This document shows positions 15,401-22,751 of a DNA stretch of 45,739 nt, piece by piece (within the stretch, counting starts at the first letter, position 1; each line of letters begins with the position of its first letter). The notes under the pieces were generated by a model. That model made no database searches. It was not told the origin of the DNA and was given only the letters and a program-made list of their open reading frames with translations. Origin of the DNA: a virus. The DNA is taken from the IMG/VR virus record IMGVR_UViG_3300035698_017008, positions 1-45,739 of that record; one strand, given 5' to 3'. Made by a program: the position numbers and the translations under genes.

Positions 15401-16135
15401 CTATTCATTCCAAAATGGTTTCCAATTTTCTCGAGTATAAGATAGTCTGTTTGCAATTATATACATTGATATTGGATTGTGGCCCAGGCCTAGATGACTG
15501 GCACCGGGTATTTCAATATTCTCAGATATAGGGGACGCATCTTCGATAGAGCACTCCCAATCAACGACACCGTCTGTCTTGCTGTATATCGAGGTAAAAG
15601 GTACAGGCGGGGGATCGCTTAAATGCTTGATTAATGAAGGATCTTTATGGCTCTTGTCCTTGCTTAATAGCTCGTATAGTAGTGTTGCATTAGTCCGAGT
15701 GGATATCTCCCCTTTAAAGGGTGTGCCCAGAGTTATCACTTGTCTAATCAAGTTTGGACACTTCTTTGCAACTTCCCTTGCGTATATTCCGCCAAGTGAC
15801 CAGCCGATTATACTAACTTGTTTGCCACCAGAACTGTTATAAAGATCATCTACCCTGATTGCTATTTTATTTAGTAGGTTGTCCAATCCGCCTCTCGGGC
15901 CAAGATTCCTGCCAAGCCCCCAACTGTGAGTTTCATATCCACAGCCATTTAAGAACTTTCTAACATAGTGTGTTGAGCCATCAGCAGTGCCTAATCCGGG
16001 TATAACCATTACTGAATGGCCATCACCTGACGGGGAAAGATACTGCAAGGGTGTATTAAGCACCCATCCTAGCCCATACTCATACATTGACCTAAAGGCT
16101 TCTGTGCTCAGAAGCAACTTAGACGGGACGCCCAT
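15401..16135 (-). CDS. Alpha/beta hydrolase (lipase/esterase-like)
   Basis: 244 aa. The nucleophile elbow is GWSLGG with Ser113. The likely acid is Asp188 in KTDGVVDW and the base His214 in GASHLG, in the canonical order. VMVIPGLG near 42-49 is the oxyanion loop. It looks like a cytosolic lipase, thioesterase or PGAP1-type esterase; there is no signal peptide in the chosen frame. ATG 16135 has AAGGAA 8 nt upstream and follows the iscA-like stop by 14 nt; a longer frame to 16180 overlaps that gene. It sits in a unit with ClpP and an Fe-S carrier. Substrate unknown. Confidence 0.8.
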   Translation of the reverse strand: MGVPSKLLLSTEAFRSMYEYGLGWVLNTPLQYLSPSGDGHSVMVIPGLGTADGSTHYVRKFLNGCGYETHSWGLGRNLGPRGGLDNLLNKIAIRVDDLYNSSGGKQVSIIGWSLGGIYAREVAKKCPNLIRQVITLGTPFKGEISTRTNATLLYELLSKDKSHKDPSLIKHLSDPPPVPFTSIYSKTDGVVDWECSIEDASPISENIEIPGASHLGLGHNPISMYIIANRLSYTRENWKPFWNE

Positions 16136-16149
16136 TTTTTTAATTCCTT

Positions 16150-16470
16150 TTAGAACCCTACGCTCGACCCACAGCCGCATTTTGATGTGGCGTTGGGGTT
16201 GTTAAATACGAAGGATTCACCCATCATATCTTTCTTGTAATCAATCTCGGCATCCTCCAAGTACATACTACTCATTGCATCAACAACAAGTTTATATTCT
16301 TCACCCAGATTATACTCGAAGTCATCTTCATTCTGTACATCTTCCAATGTGATGAAATATGTAAATCCTGTACATCCTCCGCCTTGTAGGCCAAATCGAA
16401 TCATTTTGGCCGTCTCCCCTTGCAAGATATCAATAATTTTCTCTTTAGCCTTTTCTGTAATTTTTATCAT
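16150..16470 (-). CDS. A-type iron-sulfur cluster carrier (IscA/SufA/HesB family)
   Basis: 106 aa, the usual length. The three cluster-ligating cysteines are present: C33 in GGGCTGF, and C98 and C100 in KCGCG. A-type carriers take a nascent Fe-S cluster from a scaffold to target enzymes. The ATG overlaps the clpP stop (ATGA at 16467-16470). A SufB/D-like gene at 24708-25745 may be functionally connected. Confidence 0.92.
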   Translation of the reverse strand: MIKITEKAKEKIIDILQGETAKMIRFGLQGGGCTGFTYFITLEDVQNEDDFEYNLGEEYKLVVDAMSSMYLEDAEIDYKKDMMGESFVFNNPNATSKCGCGSSVGF

Positions 16471-17066
16471 GTCCTGTTATTCACTATTTGATCTGCTAGT
16501 CCAAATTCGACAGCCTGTGGTGCAGTCAACCACTTGTCCCTGTCCAACATCGGGACAAAATCATCATAAGTCTTGCCCCTGCTATTATGTTTTACATAGA
16601 GTTCAGTTAACTCTTTCTTAATACGAATGCCTTCCTGCAGATCAATCTCCATATCAGACACTTTGCCTTGAGATCCCGAAGATGGTTGATGGATCATAGT
16701 CATAGCGTGAGGCAAGATGTATCGATGGCCCGGTTCCCCTGCTTGCGCAATAAATGACCCCATGCTTGCTGCCCAACCAGTGACATATGTGTGGACAGGA
16801 CATTTTATGTATTGCATTACGTCATAAACTGCGAGGCCATCATACACAGAGCCACCGGGCGACTTAATGTACATACTTATCGGCTTTTCTGGACTTTCTG
16901 CTTCTAAGAATAGCAACTGAGCAACAACAATTTCAGTCATAGTCTCGTTAACTTCGCCGCTGAAGAAAATAACCCGCTCTTTCATTAAGCGAGAGTAAAG
17001 GTCATATGCCCTTTCACCGCGTGCATTCTGTTCCACGACCATCGGTACTAAATTAGCTTGCATCAT
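16467..17066 (-). CDS. clpP: ClpP, serine protease subunit of the Clp system
   Basis: 199 aa. The sequence follows bacterial ClpP closely: [20 protein letters not shown] at the start, then catalytic Ser101 (AASMG), His126 (MIHQP) and Asp175 (LDRDKW) with canonical spacing. The N-terminal segment preceding LVPMV is very short, so little propeptide needs removal. It should form tetradecameric rings docking ClpA or ClpX. AAGGAA lies just upstream; ATG 17063 is an alternative start. The next gene upstream is a divergent ClpP paralogue, 6 nt away, so mixed rings are possible. Confidence 0.97.
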   Translation of the reverse strand: MMQANLVPMVVEQNARGERAYDLYSRLMKERVIFFSGEVNETMTEIVVAQLLFLEAESPEKPISMYIKSPGGSVYDGLAVYDVMQYIKCPVHTYVTGWAASMGSFIAQAGEPGHRYILPHAMTMIHQPSSGSQGKVSDMEIDLQEGIRIKKELTELYVKHNSRGKTYDDFVPMLDRDKWLTAPQAVEFGLADQIVNNRT

Positions 17067-17072
17067 ATTTCC

Positions 17073-17639
17073 TTAAATAATTTTAGTTGATATTCCCAGC
17101 TTCAAAGACTCATCGGCTGTGAGATTCTGATCAGCATTTACTGATCTCCTCTCTAAAAACCTTTTATCAGTCAACTTAGCTCTTTCTTTATATATAATGT
17201 CGGTATAGTTTTCTATATCCAACAGTCTTTCTTGAGCTTTACGCAACTGTCCTTGAATAGTATACACTTCTGACAGGGTCAAAGTCAAATCTGTATGATT
17301 AAGGCTATATGATTTTAAGAAACTATACATTCCCCATAATGTCCAACTTGTCGGGTGTATCATAAATTGAGTAGAATGATTAGCTATTCTTTCATCAGCA
17401 GCTAAAAATATAAGAACTGCTGAACTCATGCACTTTTTGCCGGCTATTGCAGTAGTCCTGTGCCGATAATTTTCTAGTATATCATATATGAACTTTGCAG
17501 GGTCTGGGTCTCCACCATCAGAATCTAGAGTTATAACTAACGCTAAGTTTGGGTCTGCATCAAGTGCCAATATGGCTGCCTGAATCAGATTAATGTGTGA
17601 GCTGTTTATACTTCCACTGATAGTTACGGAGTATTGCAT
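17073..17639 (-). CDS. Divergent ClpP-like protein (S14/SppA fold)
   Basis: 188 aa. It has the ClpP-fold landmarks TLDSDGGDPDPAKF (oxyanion Gly-Gly), KKCMSSAV with probable nucleophile Ser72, and FMIHPTSW with His95. The N-terminal docking segment of true ClpP is missing, and the helix region (about 105-150) is different. It lies immediately upstream of clpP in the same direction. It could be a second ring subunit like ClpR/ClpP heteromers, an independent peptidase, or a head-maturation-type protease. Start ATG 17639 has GAGGAC 3-4 nt upstream. Confidence 0.8.
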   Translation of the reverse strand: MQYSVTISGSINSSHINLIQAAILALDADPNLALVITLDSDGGDPDPAKFIYDILENYRHRTTAIAGKKCMSSAVLIFLAADERIANHSTQFMIHPTSWTLWGMYSFLKSYSLNHTDLTLTLSEVYTIQGQLRKAQERLLDIENYTDIIYKERAKLTDKRFLERRSVNADQNLTADESLKLGISTKII

Positions 17640-17685
17640 GTGTCCTCGTTTAAATATGTATTTACTTCTTTCAGCAGATAAAATT

Positions 17686-17693
17686 GATAAATA
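17686..17693 (+). promoter_or_regulatory. Late-type promoter, leaderless arrangement
   Basis: GATAAATA on the plus strand ends 5 nt before the ATG at 17699, with no room for a ribosome binding site. Transcription from it would start at about the initiation codon. Confidence 0.45.
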
Positions 17694-17698
17694 TATGT

Positions 17699-18088
17699 AT
17701 GAATATAAAAGATATCTTAAACGAAAGTGCTACAGACATGGTTGCTCGATTTTACAAAGAAGCAAGCCAAGAATCAGACAGATTCTATAACTCGGAAGAT
17801 GTCAAATATAAAGAAAAGAATGACAAGTATTATGATGAACACTTCAAAGAGTGGTTTAAGGAAGGCATAGTTCCTATATTTACAAAGCCAGTGGATAAAC
17901 CTCAGCCGGAGTATACAAATCACCCAAAATCCGGTAAGTTGCAATCCCCGGGATATAGAGGGCTCCAATATGCACTTGCTGCGGCTGGATTACCTTATAA
18001 TCATGATGTTCAAAACTATAAGCAAGATCCATATAGGCTTTTTGCATCAGAGACTATGGACGGCACCAGAGATAATAACGGTCAATAG
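17699..18088 (+). CDS. Unknown 129-aa protein on the plus strand
   Basis: Starts MNIKDILNESATDMVARF. Hydrophilic, rich in Lys, Asp, Tyr and Asn, with Pro-rich middle (FTKPVDKPQPEYTNHP). The short amphipathic start resembles the N-termini of other proteins here (MKVSDIV, MSHIRKW, MKLNDF), which may be an assembly or sorting signal. It lies between two minus-strand units and ends 7 nt inside the convergent gene. Late promoter and location suggest a virion or head role; not proven. Confidence 0.6.
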   Translation: MNIKDILNESATDMVARFYKEASQESDRFYNSEDVKYKEKNDKYYDEHFKEWFKEGIVPIFTKPVDKPQPEYTNHPKSGKLQSPGYRGLQYALAAAGLPYNHDVQNYKQDPYRLFASETMDGTRDNNGQ

Positions 18089-18321
18089 CCTTGTAATTTC
18101 TTAATTACTATTTTTTCTAATTGTTCTTCTGTAAACTGAAAAACTTGCAGACCCAATCTCGTTAACTCTTTAGGAAGAGTCTGAAATAATTGGTCAATAT
18201 CAGCTTCTGACTTCCTGATCGCAGGCATACTTGCCCTTATCCATGCCTTAAGAATATAAACATTCGAACCGGTTCTATTACATAGAACCCTGGCTCTATC
18301 CTGAGTCATTATCCCGAACAC
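18082..18321 (-). CDS. Unknown 79-aa protein, copy 2 of a tandem pair
   Basis: GTG start at 18321 directly after the TGA of its neighbour, with AAGGGG 6 nt upstream. It aligns over its whole length with the gene just upstream: MFGI / MYGI starts, VLCNRTG / VLCTNRLG, ASMPAIRKSEADID / ASRPILKSGQIDID, and endings FTEEQLEKIVIKKLQGY / FSEEELEVFLINKLKGY. It is a local duplication. Function unknown. Confidence 0.65.
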   Translation of the reverse strand: MFGIMTQDRARVLCNRTGSNVYILKAWIRASMPAIRKSEADIDQLFQTLPKELTRLGLQVFQFTEEQLEKIVIKKLQGY

Positions 18322-18552
18322 TCAATACCCCTTCAATTTATTAATTAGAAATACTTCTAATTCTTCTTCCGAAAATTCATGAACTACAAGTGCATAGTCC
18401 TCCATATCTAAAATCATCTCTTGTAACAAGACATCTATGTCAATCTGGCCAGACTTTAGAATAGGCCTGGACGCCATATGAATGGGCATAAAAATATAAT
18501 GTCCTAATCTGTTAGTACACAACACAGACTTATTCAATCTTATACCATACAT
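18322..18552 (-). CDS. Unknown 76-aa protein, copy 1 of a tandem pair
   Basis: Paralogue of the following gene (see the matched blocks there). Its ATG overlaps the stop of the ExoX-like gene as TAATG, so both copies are expressed with the exonuclease. No family recognised. Confidence 0.65.
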   Translation of the reverse strand: MYGIRLNKSVLCTNRLGHYIFMPIHMASRPILKSGQIDIDVLLQEMILDMEDYALVVHEFSEEELEVFLINKLKGY

Positions 18553-19328
18553 TAGTCGATACCGAGCGCCTTATGGATACTCATGGCAAGATCTGGATCA
18601 TAGGAGTCCGATTCTTCATCAAACCAATCTGTGCTACGCATCGCCCATTGCCAGTATGAATGGGGGACATCACTCATCTTTTCATTTTTATGTTTACCAA
18701 AGGGCATCCGTTCATAAATGACGGGGGCAGCCGCCCATGCTGCGATCTGAGGACCATATGGCATGTCTGTTTCTAGTAGCCCCATTTCCTCCATGTAGTC
18801 AACAAATGTCTCTAGGAGTCTACCAGTCATATAAGAGTCATTTCCTGCACGGTGACAATGCATTTCGATAGGAACATCAAGCTCTAGTGCAAATCTCAAA
18901 TATGGCAAGCCGGTTTCTGTGATTGTTTCTACGCCGTTGAATAGCTTTTTAGCCATTCTCCATGTGCATATCCAACTATGCTTGTCCATATTGATGCCAT
19001 GATTCTCTAATACACGCATATCATAGAAGTTATTGTGGGCAACCAGGTATCCACTGCTGTATCCATCAACTACAGCCTGAAAAGTCTCGCTGGAGTCAAC
19101 AAACGGCACCTTGTCAGCTACCATTGCATTTATAATATAGCAAATGGATTCTATCTTTGGTGGGATTGGCCCAGATTTGGGCTTGTGCAATTCTTGGAAA
19201 ATCGTCCAGTCATTATTTTCTCTAATAACAAACCCAGACTCAATGATTTCTGCTATTTTATATTGATCAGATGTAGTCTCAGTGTCAAGGACTAAACACT
19301 GCTGTAAAAATTCTTCTTTTCTAGTCAT
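18552..19328 (-). CDS. DEDDh 3'-5' exonuclease, ExoX-like
   Basis: 258 aa. Exo I motif LVLDTETTS (Asp15, Glu17), Exo II AHNNFYDMRVL, Exo III HRAGNDSYMTG with the His-x4-Asp of DEDDh enzymes. After the nuclease core is a tail reading MPFGKHKNEKMSDVPHSYWQW, the same kind of FGK-xG segment seen at the end of E. coli exonuclease X. It degrades single-stranded DNA 3'-5' and may serve repair or recycling of host DNA. It has its own sigma-70 promoter and a CTGGAGAG ribosome binding site, consistent with early expression. Confidence 0.88.
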   Translation of the reverse strand: MTRKEEFLQQCLVLDTETTSDQYKIAEIIESGFVIRENNDWTIFQELHKPKSGPIPPKIESICYIINAMVADKVPFVDSSETFQAVVDGYSSGYLVAHNNFYDMRVLENHGINMDKHSWICTWRMAKKLFNGVETITETGLPYLRFALELDVPIEMHCHRAGNDSYMTGRLLETFVDYMEEMGLLETDMPYGPQIAAWAAAPVIYERMPFGKHKNEKMSDVPHSYWQWAMRSTDWFDEESDSYDPDLAMSIHKALGID

Positions 19329-19350
19329 ATGAAACTCTCCAGTATTTTAT

Positions 19351-19379
19351 AGTATAGCACCTATAAACTGAAGAGTCAA
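19351..19379 (-). promoter_or_regulatory. Sigma-70 promoter of the ExoX-like gene
   Basis: TTGACT (19374-19379), 17-bp spacer, TATACT (19351-19356). The -35 box contains the TGA stop of the upstream 53-aa gene, the same economy as at the clamp-loader promoter. Confidence 0.75.
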
Positions 19380-19537
19380 CGATTCTTCGGGGCTTTCTTT
19401 TGTTTTTCAATAGAAATGTGTTTTACGGGATTGAACAGGTCCTGTATTATCTTCCTATTGACGGGGTCGACGACTTTATGCATGAACTTGCCGACCATCG
19501 CCTGGGTGCCGCCCTTAACTATGTCCGATACTTTCAC
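19376..19537 (-). CDS. Small basic protein, 53 aa
   Basis: Open frame filling the gap between two genes: GTG at 19537 follows the TAA of the upstream gene directly. It begins MKVSDIVKGGTQAMVGKF and ends basic (EKQKKAPKNR). The start resembles other short amphipathic N-termini in this genome. The ribosome binding site is weak, so translational coupling is likely. Function unknown. Confidence 0.5.
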   Translation of the reverse strand: MKVSDIVKGGTQAMVGKFMHKVVDPVNRKIIQDLFNPVKHISIEKQKKAPKNR

Positions 19538-19924
19538 TTAATATTCGGCTGTCCTAAGGGATTGTCTTATCGAGGTCGCGACTTCGTGAACTAATGCGTC
19601 TGTTGATACTTGACCTTCATAATGCGTGACACTCATTATAGCGTTGCCAATTGCATGCTGACTTGCCTTCTCTAGGAGGTCCGGATATTGATCTTCTAAG
19701 GCATTATAGATTTCATCAGCAAATGCAGAGCCGTCGTCATTTTCTTTGACGCCATAAGCCTTTTTTATCTCGTTATTAAACTGCTTATTTGTAGCTTTAA
19801 CAATTCCAGAAAACCTCTTATTGGCTCGCTCCGTGTTCCCGGACTTATCTGCTGCCGATGCATCTTTACCGGCAGCAGATTTATAGTCGGCCAACTTCTT
19901 AGTCGATATCTCGTCTAATCTCAC
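19538..19924 (-). CDS. Unknown 128-aa protein with KLADYKSAAGKDASAADK motif
   Basis: GTG start at 19924 in a GTGA overlap with the upstream gene, with AAGGG 9 nt before it. The N-terminal third carries KLADYKSAAGKDASAADK followed by RFSGIVKATNKQFN, a motif I associate with structural or internal proteins of T4-like aquatic phages. Lys/Ala-rich and helical. Coupled to the large acidic protein upstream, so probably a virion or prohead component. Confidence 0.6.
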   Translation of the reverse strand: MRLDEISTKKLADYKSAAGKDASAADKSGNTERANKRFSGIVKATNKQFNNEIKKAYGVKENDDGSAFADEIYNALEDQYPDLLEKASQHAIGNAIMSVTHYEGQVSTDALVHEVATSIRQSLRTAEY

Positions 19925-21852
19925 CTGCCGTATCCCTTCATGTTTCCAAGACTAGCGAAACGCTTCATCCAAGATAGCACTTCCGGGTCAGCACCTTCTT
20001 CAACCGACTCTGCTGCCTTCTTGTGAACAACACCCTTTTCAGTCTTTGTTACAGTTCCGCCCTTGTGGGTCTTAGTCTGAGTTCCGACTTTTTCACCCTT
20101 TGGTTTTTCTTCCTTGCTGGCAAGATCTTCCCACGGGTTCTTTTCTTCGTCAACTTTTTCTTTCTTGTCCTTAGCAGCCTTTTTCATAGACTCTTTTTCG
20201 TCGCCGTCGCTGTCTATGTCAGCAAAATCAGGCTTTGCTTTCTTTTTCTCAAGAACAGGAGCAACCGATTCTTTAAGCATGTCATATTTTTTCAATGAAG
20301 CCATCATTGCGGCTACGTCTTTATCTACATTTTCCATCATTCTTTCTCCAATTTGTGTTGAGGTAAAGTCTTTACCGGTAACTTCTCTATATGTATTCTT
20401 AAGTTGGCTAGGGTTCATGCCGGCTAAATCCTGTTCAGAATAGATTTTATCCGACTTCCCTACTCCGTTGTCCTGTGCATTCTTAATAATTGAAATCATG
20501 TCTAATGCTTCTTCCGGATCGATGCTTTCCATATCGTCATAGGCTTGCCTGACTGCCATCGGATCTGCATCATAGTCGGGTTCTTCGATGTCACCGAACT
20601 CGGAAGGTTGTGGATCATACCACCCCTCTTCCATATCTGTCACATCTTCTCCGCCAAAATTTGCTTGAGAATATCGTCCGGCCTTGCCATAGTCTTTCGG
20701 GTCAGCACCATCAGGCAGCTCTTCAGCTAAATTGTCATCACCGTATGTCATTGGGGAATCTTTCCCTGCTGACCCGGCCGGCACAAATTTTTGTACGATA
20801 TTTCCTAGCTTTACGCCCTTGCCGCTGCTTGGTTTCTCGGAAAATGTCATCTCGGTGTCATCTTCTTCTACCGGTGGTGCATATGCGACTCCACCTGCTC
20901 CCATTCCACCGGTTGAGCTGTCCTTTAATTCCATATCAACAACTTCAAATCCCGTGCCATCGCCGAATTCATCGTCGACAACTTCTTCTTCGTGACCGCC
21001 AAGGTGTGTGGACCCACATGCAGGGCAAACTTCTACTTCAACATTTGTGTCTGGAAAGCAAGATGGGCAATCCCAGCTTCCGCAACCGCATTCGTTAGTA
21101 GTCTGCTGATCTGACGGTTGCTGTTGTCTTTGCTGCTGTAGCTGCTTCTGATAATCTTCATCATCTTCCAAGTCTGGCTCGCTCAATATTATACCTTCTG
21201 ATTGCAATGCCTCTTCTACTGCACCCATCCATTTTGAAAACTCATCTCTATGACCCATTGCTGGCTCCTGTTTTGATACACTTTGTTCATCTGACATATG
21301 TACATTATCTGACCCAAATGACATTGGCGATAAATTTCCGTCATTATCCATATCGTCGAAATTGTCCTTAGCATCCTGCTCCAACACAGAAGCAACATTT
21401 TCGACCGGTACCACTATTTGCTTACCGTCGAATAAAACTATGCAATCTTCGCCGGTAGTGCCGTATCCCACAAACACACCAAACCCTGGACCGATAACGC
21501 TTCCGTAGACATCTGCTATTTTTATCATGTCACCAGGCCTAAACTCTGGCTTATCATTCTGTGTTCCCGGAGTTTCACCTTGAACAGACATATGGAACCA
21601 ATCGTTTCCAGTATCAGTATCACGATTTGGGACTGCAAATTCGTCCTTTGCAAATTCCTTAGCAATGCCCTTTATGTCTATCATAGCACCTGACTCTGTA
21701 AACTCCATAAATCTTCCCACGCCGCCGCCGCACGACGCGCTTATAATCACAGTGTCGTCTCTCTTCAGAGAAGACTCATCATTAGTATCGGGCTCTGATA
21801 TTATGGGAGGAACACTCTCCATAATTTTTAGCCATTTTCTTATATGTGACAT
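19921..21852 (-). CDS. Large acidic low-complexity protein with zinc ribbon, probable prohead/virion protein
   Basis: 643 aa from ATG 21852 (GGGGA 4 nt upstream). The N-terminus MSHIRKWLKIMES is amphipathic. Two SH3-like glycine-rich stretches near 40-170 (GGGVGRF, GPGFGVFVGYG) precede a Gln-rich run and a four-cysteine-pair region (CGCGSWDC, CPACGS) near 260-290 that looks like a zinc ribbon. The rest is acidic, Gly/Asp/Met-rich and likely disordered. Near the end is KKKAKPDFADIDSDGDEKES and a Lys/Thr-rich repeat region. Late promoter at 21878-21885. I infer a scaffold-like or internal capsid protein. No enzymatic motif. Confidence 0.65.
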   Translation of the reverse strand: MSHIRKWLKIMESVPPIISEPDTNDESSLKRDDTVIISASCGGGVGRFMEFTESGAMIDIKGIAKEFAKDEFAVPNRDTDTGNDWFHMSVQGETPGTQNDKPEFRPGDMIKIADVYGSVIGPGFGVFVGYGTTGEDCIVLFDGKQIVVPVENVASVLEQDAKDNFDDMDNDGNLSPMSFGSDNVHMSDEQSVSKQEPAMGHRDEFSKWMGAVEEALQSEGIILSEPDLEDDEDYQKQLQQQRQQQPSDQQTTNECGCGSWDCPSCFPDTNVEVEVCPACGSTHLGGHEEEVVDDEFGDGTGFEVVDMELKDSSTGGMGAGGVAYAPPVEEDDTEMTFSEKPSSGKGVKLGNIVQKFVPAGSAGKDSPMTYGDDNLAEELPDGADPKDYGKAGRYSQANFGGEDVTDMEEGWYDPQPSEFGDIEEPDYDADPMAVRQAYDDMESIDPEEALDMISIIKNAQDNGVGKSDKIYSEQDLAGMNPSQLKNTYREVTGKDFTSTQIGERMMENVDKDVAAMMASLKKYDMLKESVAPVLEKKKAKPDFADIDSDGDEKESMKKAAKDKKEKVDEEKNPWEDLASKEEKPKGEKVGTQTKTHKGGTVTKTEKGVVHKKAAESVEEGADPEVLSWMKRFASLGNMKGYGR

Positions 21853-21877
21853 TAGATCCCCGTTATTCAATTATACT

Positions 21878-21885
21878 TATTTATC
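21878..21885 (-). promoter_or_regulatory. T4-type late promoter
   Basis: GATAAATA on the minus strand, 25 nt before the ATG at 21852, immediately after the terminator at 21906-21933. Drives the large acidic protein and the genes coupled to it. Confidence 0.65.
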
Positions 21886-21905
21886 TACTGAGCCGGAGTT
21901 TTAGT

Positions 21906-21933
21906 CAAAAAGAAAGGAGCACAATGGCTCCTT
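21906..21933 (-). terminator. Rho-independent terminator after the RNA ligase gene
   Basis: Minus strand: 7-bp stem AAGGAGC/GCTCCTT (21927-21933 with 21914-21920), loop CATTGT, followed by TCTTTTT. It closes the DNA ligase/RNA ligase unit, and a late promoter follows it. Confidence 0.8.
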
Positions 21934-21946
21934 ATCTTTGCATGTG

Positions 21947-22573
21947 TTATTTCAGTTTATTAGGCGTAAAAACACCCTTGGTTCTCCAATGAGATGTAGT
22001 TTGCACATGCCCCTTTCTAACATACTTGGCAACACTAGTTCCGAAATCCGCATACTTAAAACTATCGGCAATTCGGACCACATAACCCTCGTCGTTGATC
22101 GGATCTAATTCATTCTCCAGGAGTCGTATGGTATTTTGATTATATACACCATCATACATCACTTGGACGGGACTAATACCGAGCAAACTAAAATATTGTA
22201 CAGTATCATCCCAACTTAAACATACATTCTCATCATTCCATATGGAAAATCCAAGAAAGTAAGAGGGCAAGTCGCTATAGTGTATAGAGTGTTCTGCCCA
22301 TAAATTCTCACCACAAACGCGCCAATCTTTCGGTATATCATAGGAGATTGTTGACCAGAATCGCTTAACCCAATCTCTGTCGACACCGCCGACAGAATCC
22401 AAACTGCGAGCATGGATGTGATCTGAATACATGGTTGTATTCTCGCCGTCCATCTTTTTACTTACGATAACTCTTCTTCCGATAAAGATGGAAACATCTT
22501 TCAGAACTCTATCGTCATCAGTGAACCCTGGGCTCCATGGCAGGTGGAATGTTCTGGGGTATTTAGTGTGCAT
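21947..22573 (-). CDS. ATP-dependent RNA ligase
   Basis: 208 aa. Nucleotidyltransferase motif I is KKMDGEN with adenylated Lys40 (KxDG); motif IV is EGYVVRI and motif V is KYVRKG near the end. It is short, with only the catalytic domain, as in RNA ligases of the Rnl2/PF09414 type. Such ligases repair RNA nicks, for example tRNAs cut by host anticodon nucleases. No polynucleotide kinase is visible in the window. A GC palindrome (22585-22600) lies between the preceding stop and its GGGAG ribosome binding site. It is in one unit with DNA ligase. Confidence 0.85.
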   Translation of the reverse strand: MHTKYPRTFHLPWSPGFTDDDRVLKDVSIFIGRRVIVSKKMDGENTTMYSDHIHARSLDSVGGVDRDWVKRFWSTISYDIPKDWRVCGENLWAEHSIHYSDLPSYFLGFSIWNDENVCLSWDDTVQYFSLLGISPVQVMYDGVYNQNTIRLLENELDPINDEGYVVRIADSFKYADFGTSVAKYVRKGHVQTTSHWRTKGVFTPNKLK

Positions 22574-22584
22574 GGTATTCTCCC

Positions 22585-22600
22585 GGTGGCCCGGGCCACC
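22585..22600 (-). repeat. Perfect GC palindrome in front of the RNA ligase gene
   Basis: GGTGGCCCGGGCCACC can fold as a 6-bp stem with a CCGG loop. It sits between the TAA of the 49-aa gene and the GGGAG site of the RNA ligase. It lacks a T-run, so is not a standard terminator; an RNA-processing, stability or protein-binding site is possible. Confidence 0.6.
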
Positions 22601-22601
22601 A

Positions 22602-22751
22602 TTATTTACAAATTGCTATGATTTCTTCGGCAGTTTTTTCTGTCTTACCTAGTTCTATACGGCATTGCCCCTTTTGATATTCAGTGACCGCAATGGAGCC
22701 GGCCATGACAATGAAGAATACTGCCGCAGCTATATAATACCATTTTGTCAT
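22602..22751 (-). CDS. Small membrane protein, 49 aa
   Basis: ATG 22751 has AGAGGAC 5-6 nt upstream and overlaps the DNA ligase stop as ATGA. It begins MTKWYYIAAAVFFIVMAGSI, one membrane segment, followed by a polar tail with two cysteines (QC and ICK). It fills the gap between the two ligase genes. I recall similar tiny proteins in T4-like aquatic phages. Role unknown. Confidence 0.65.
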   Translation of the reverse strand: MTKWYYIAAAVFFIVMAGSIAVTEYQKGQCRIELGKTEKTAEEIIAICK

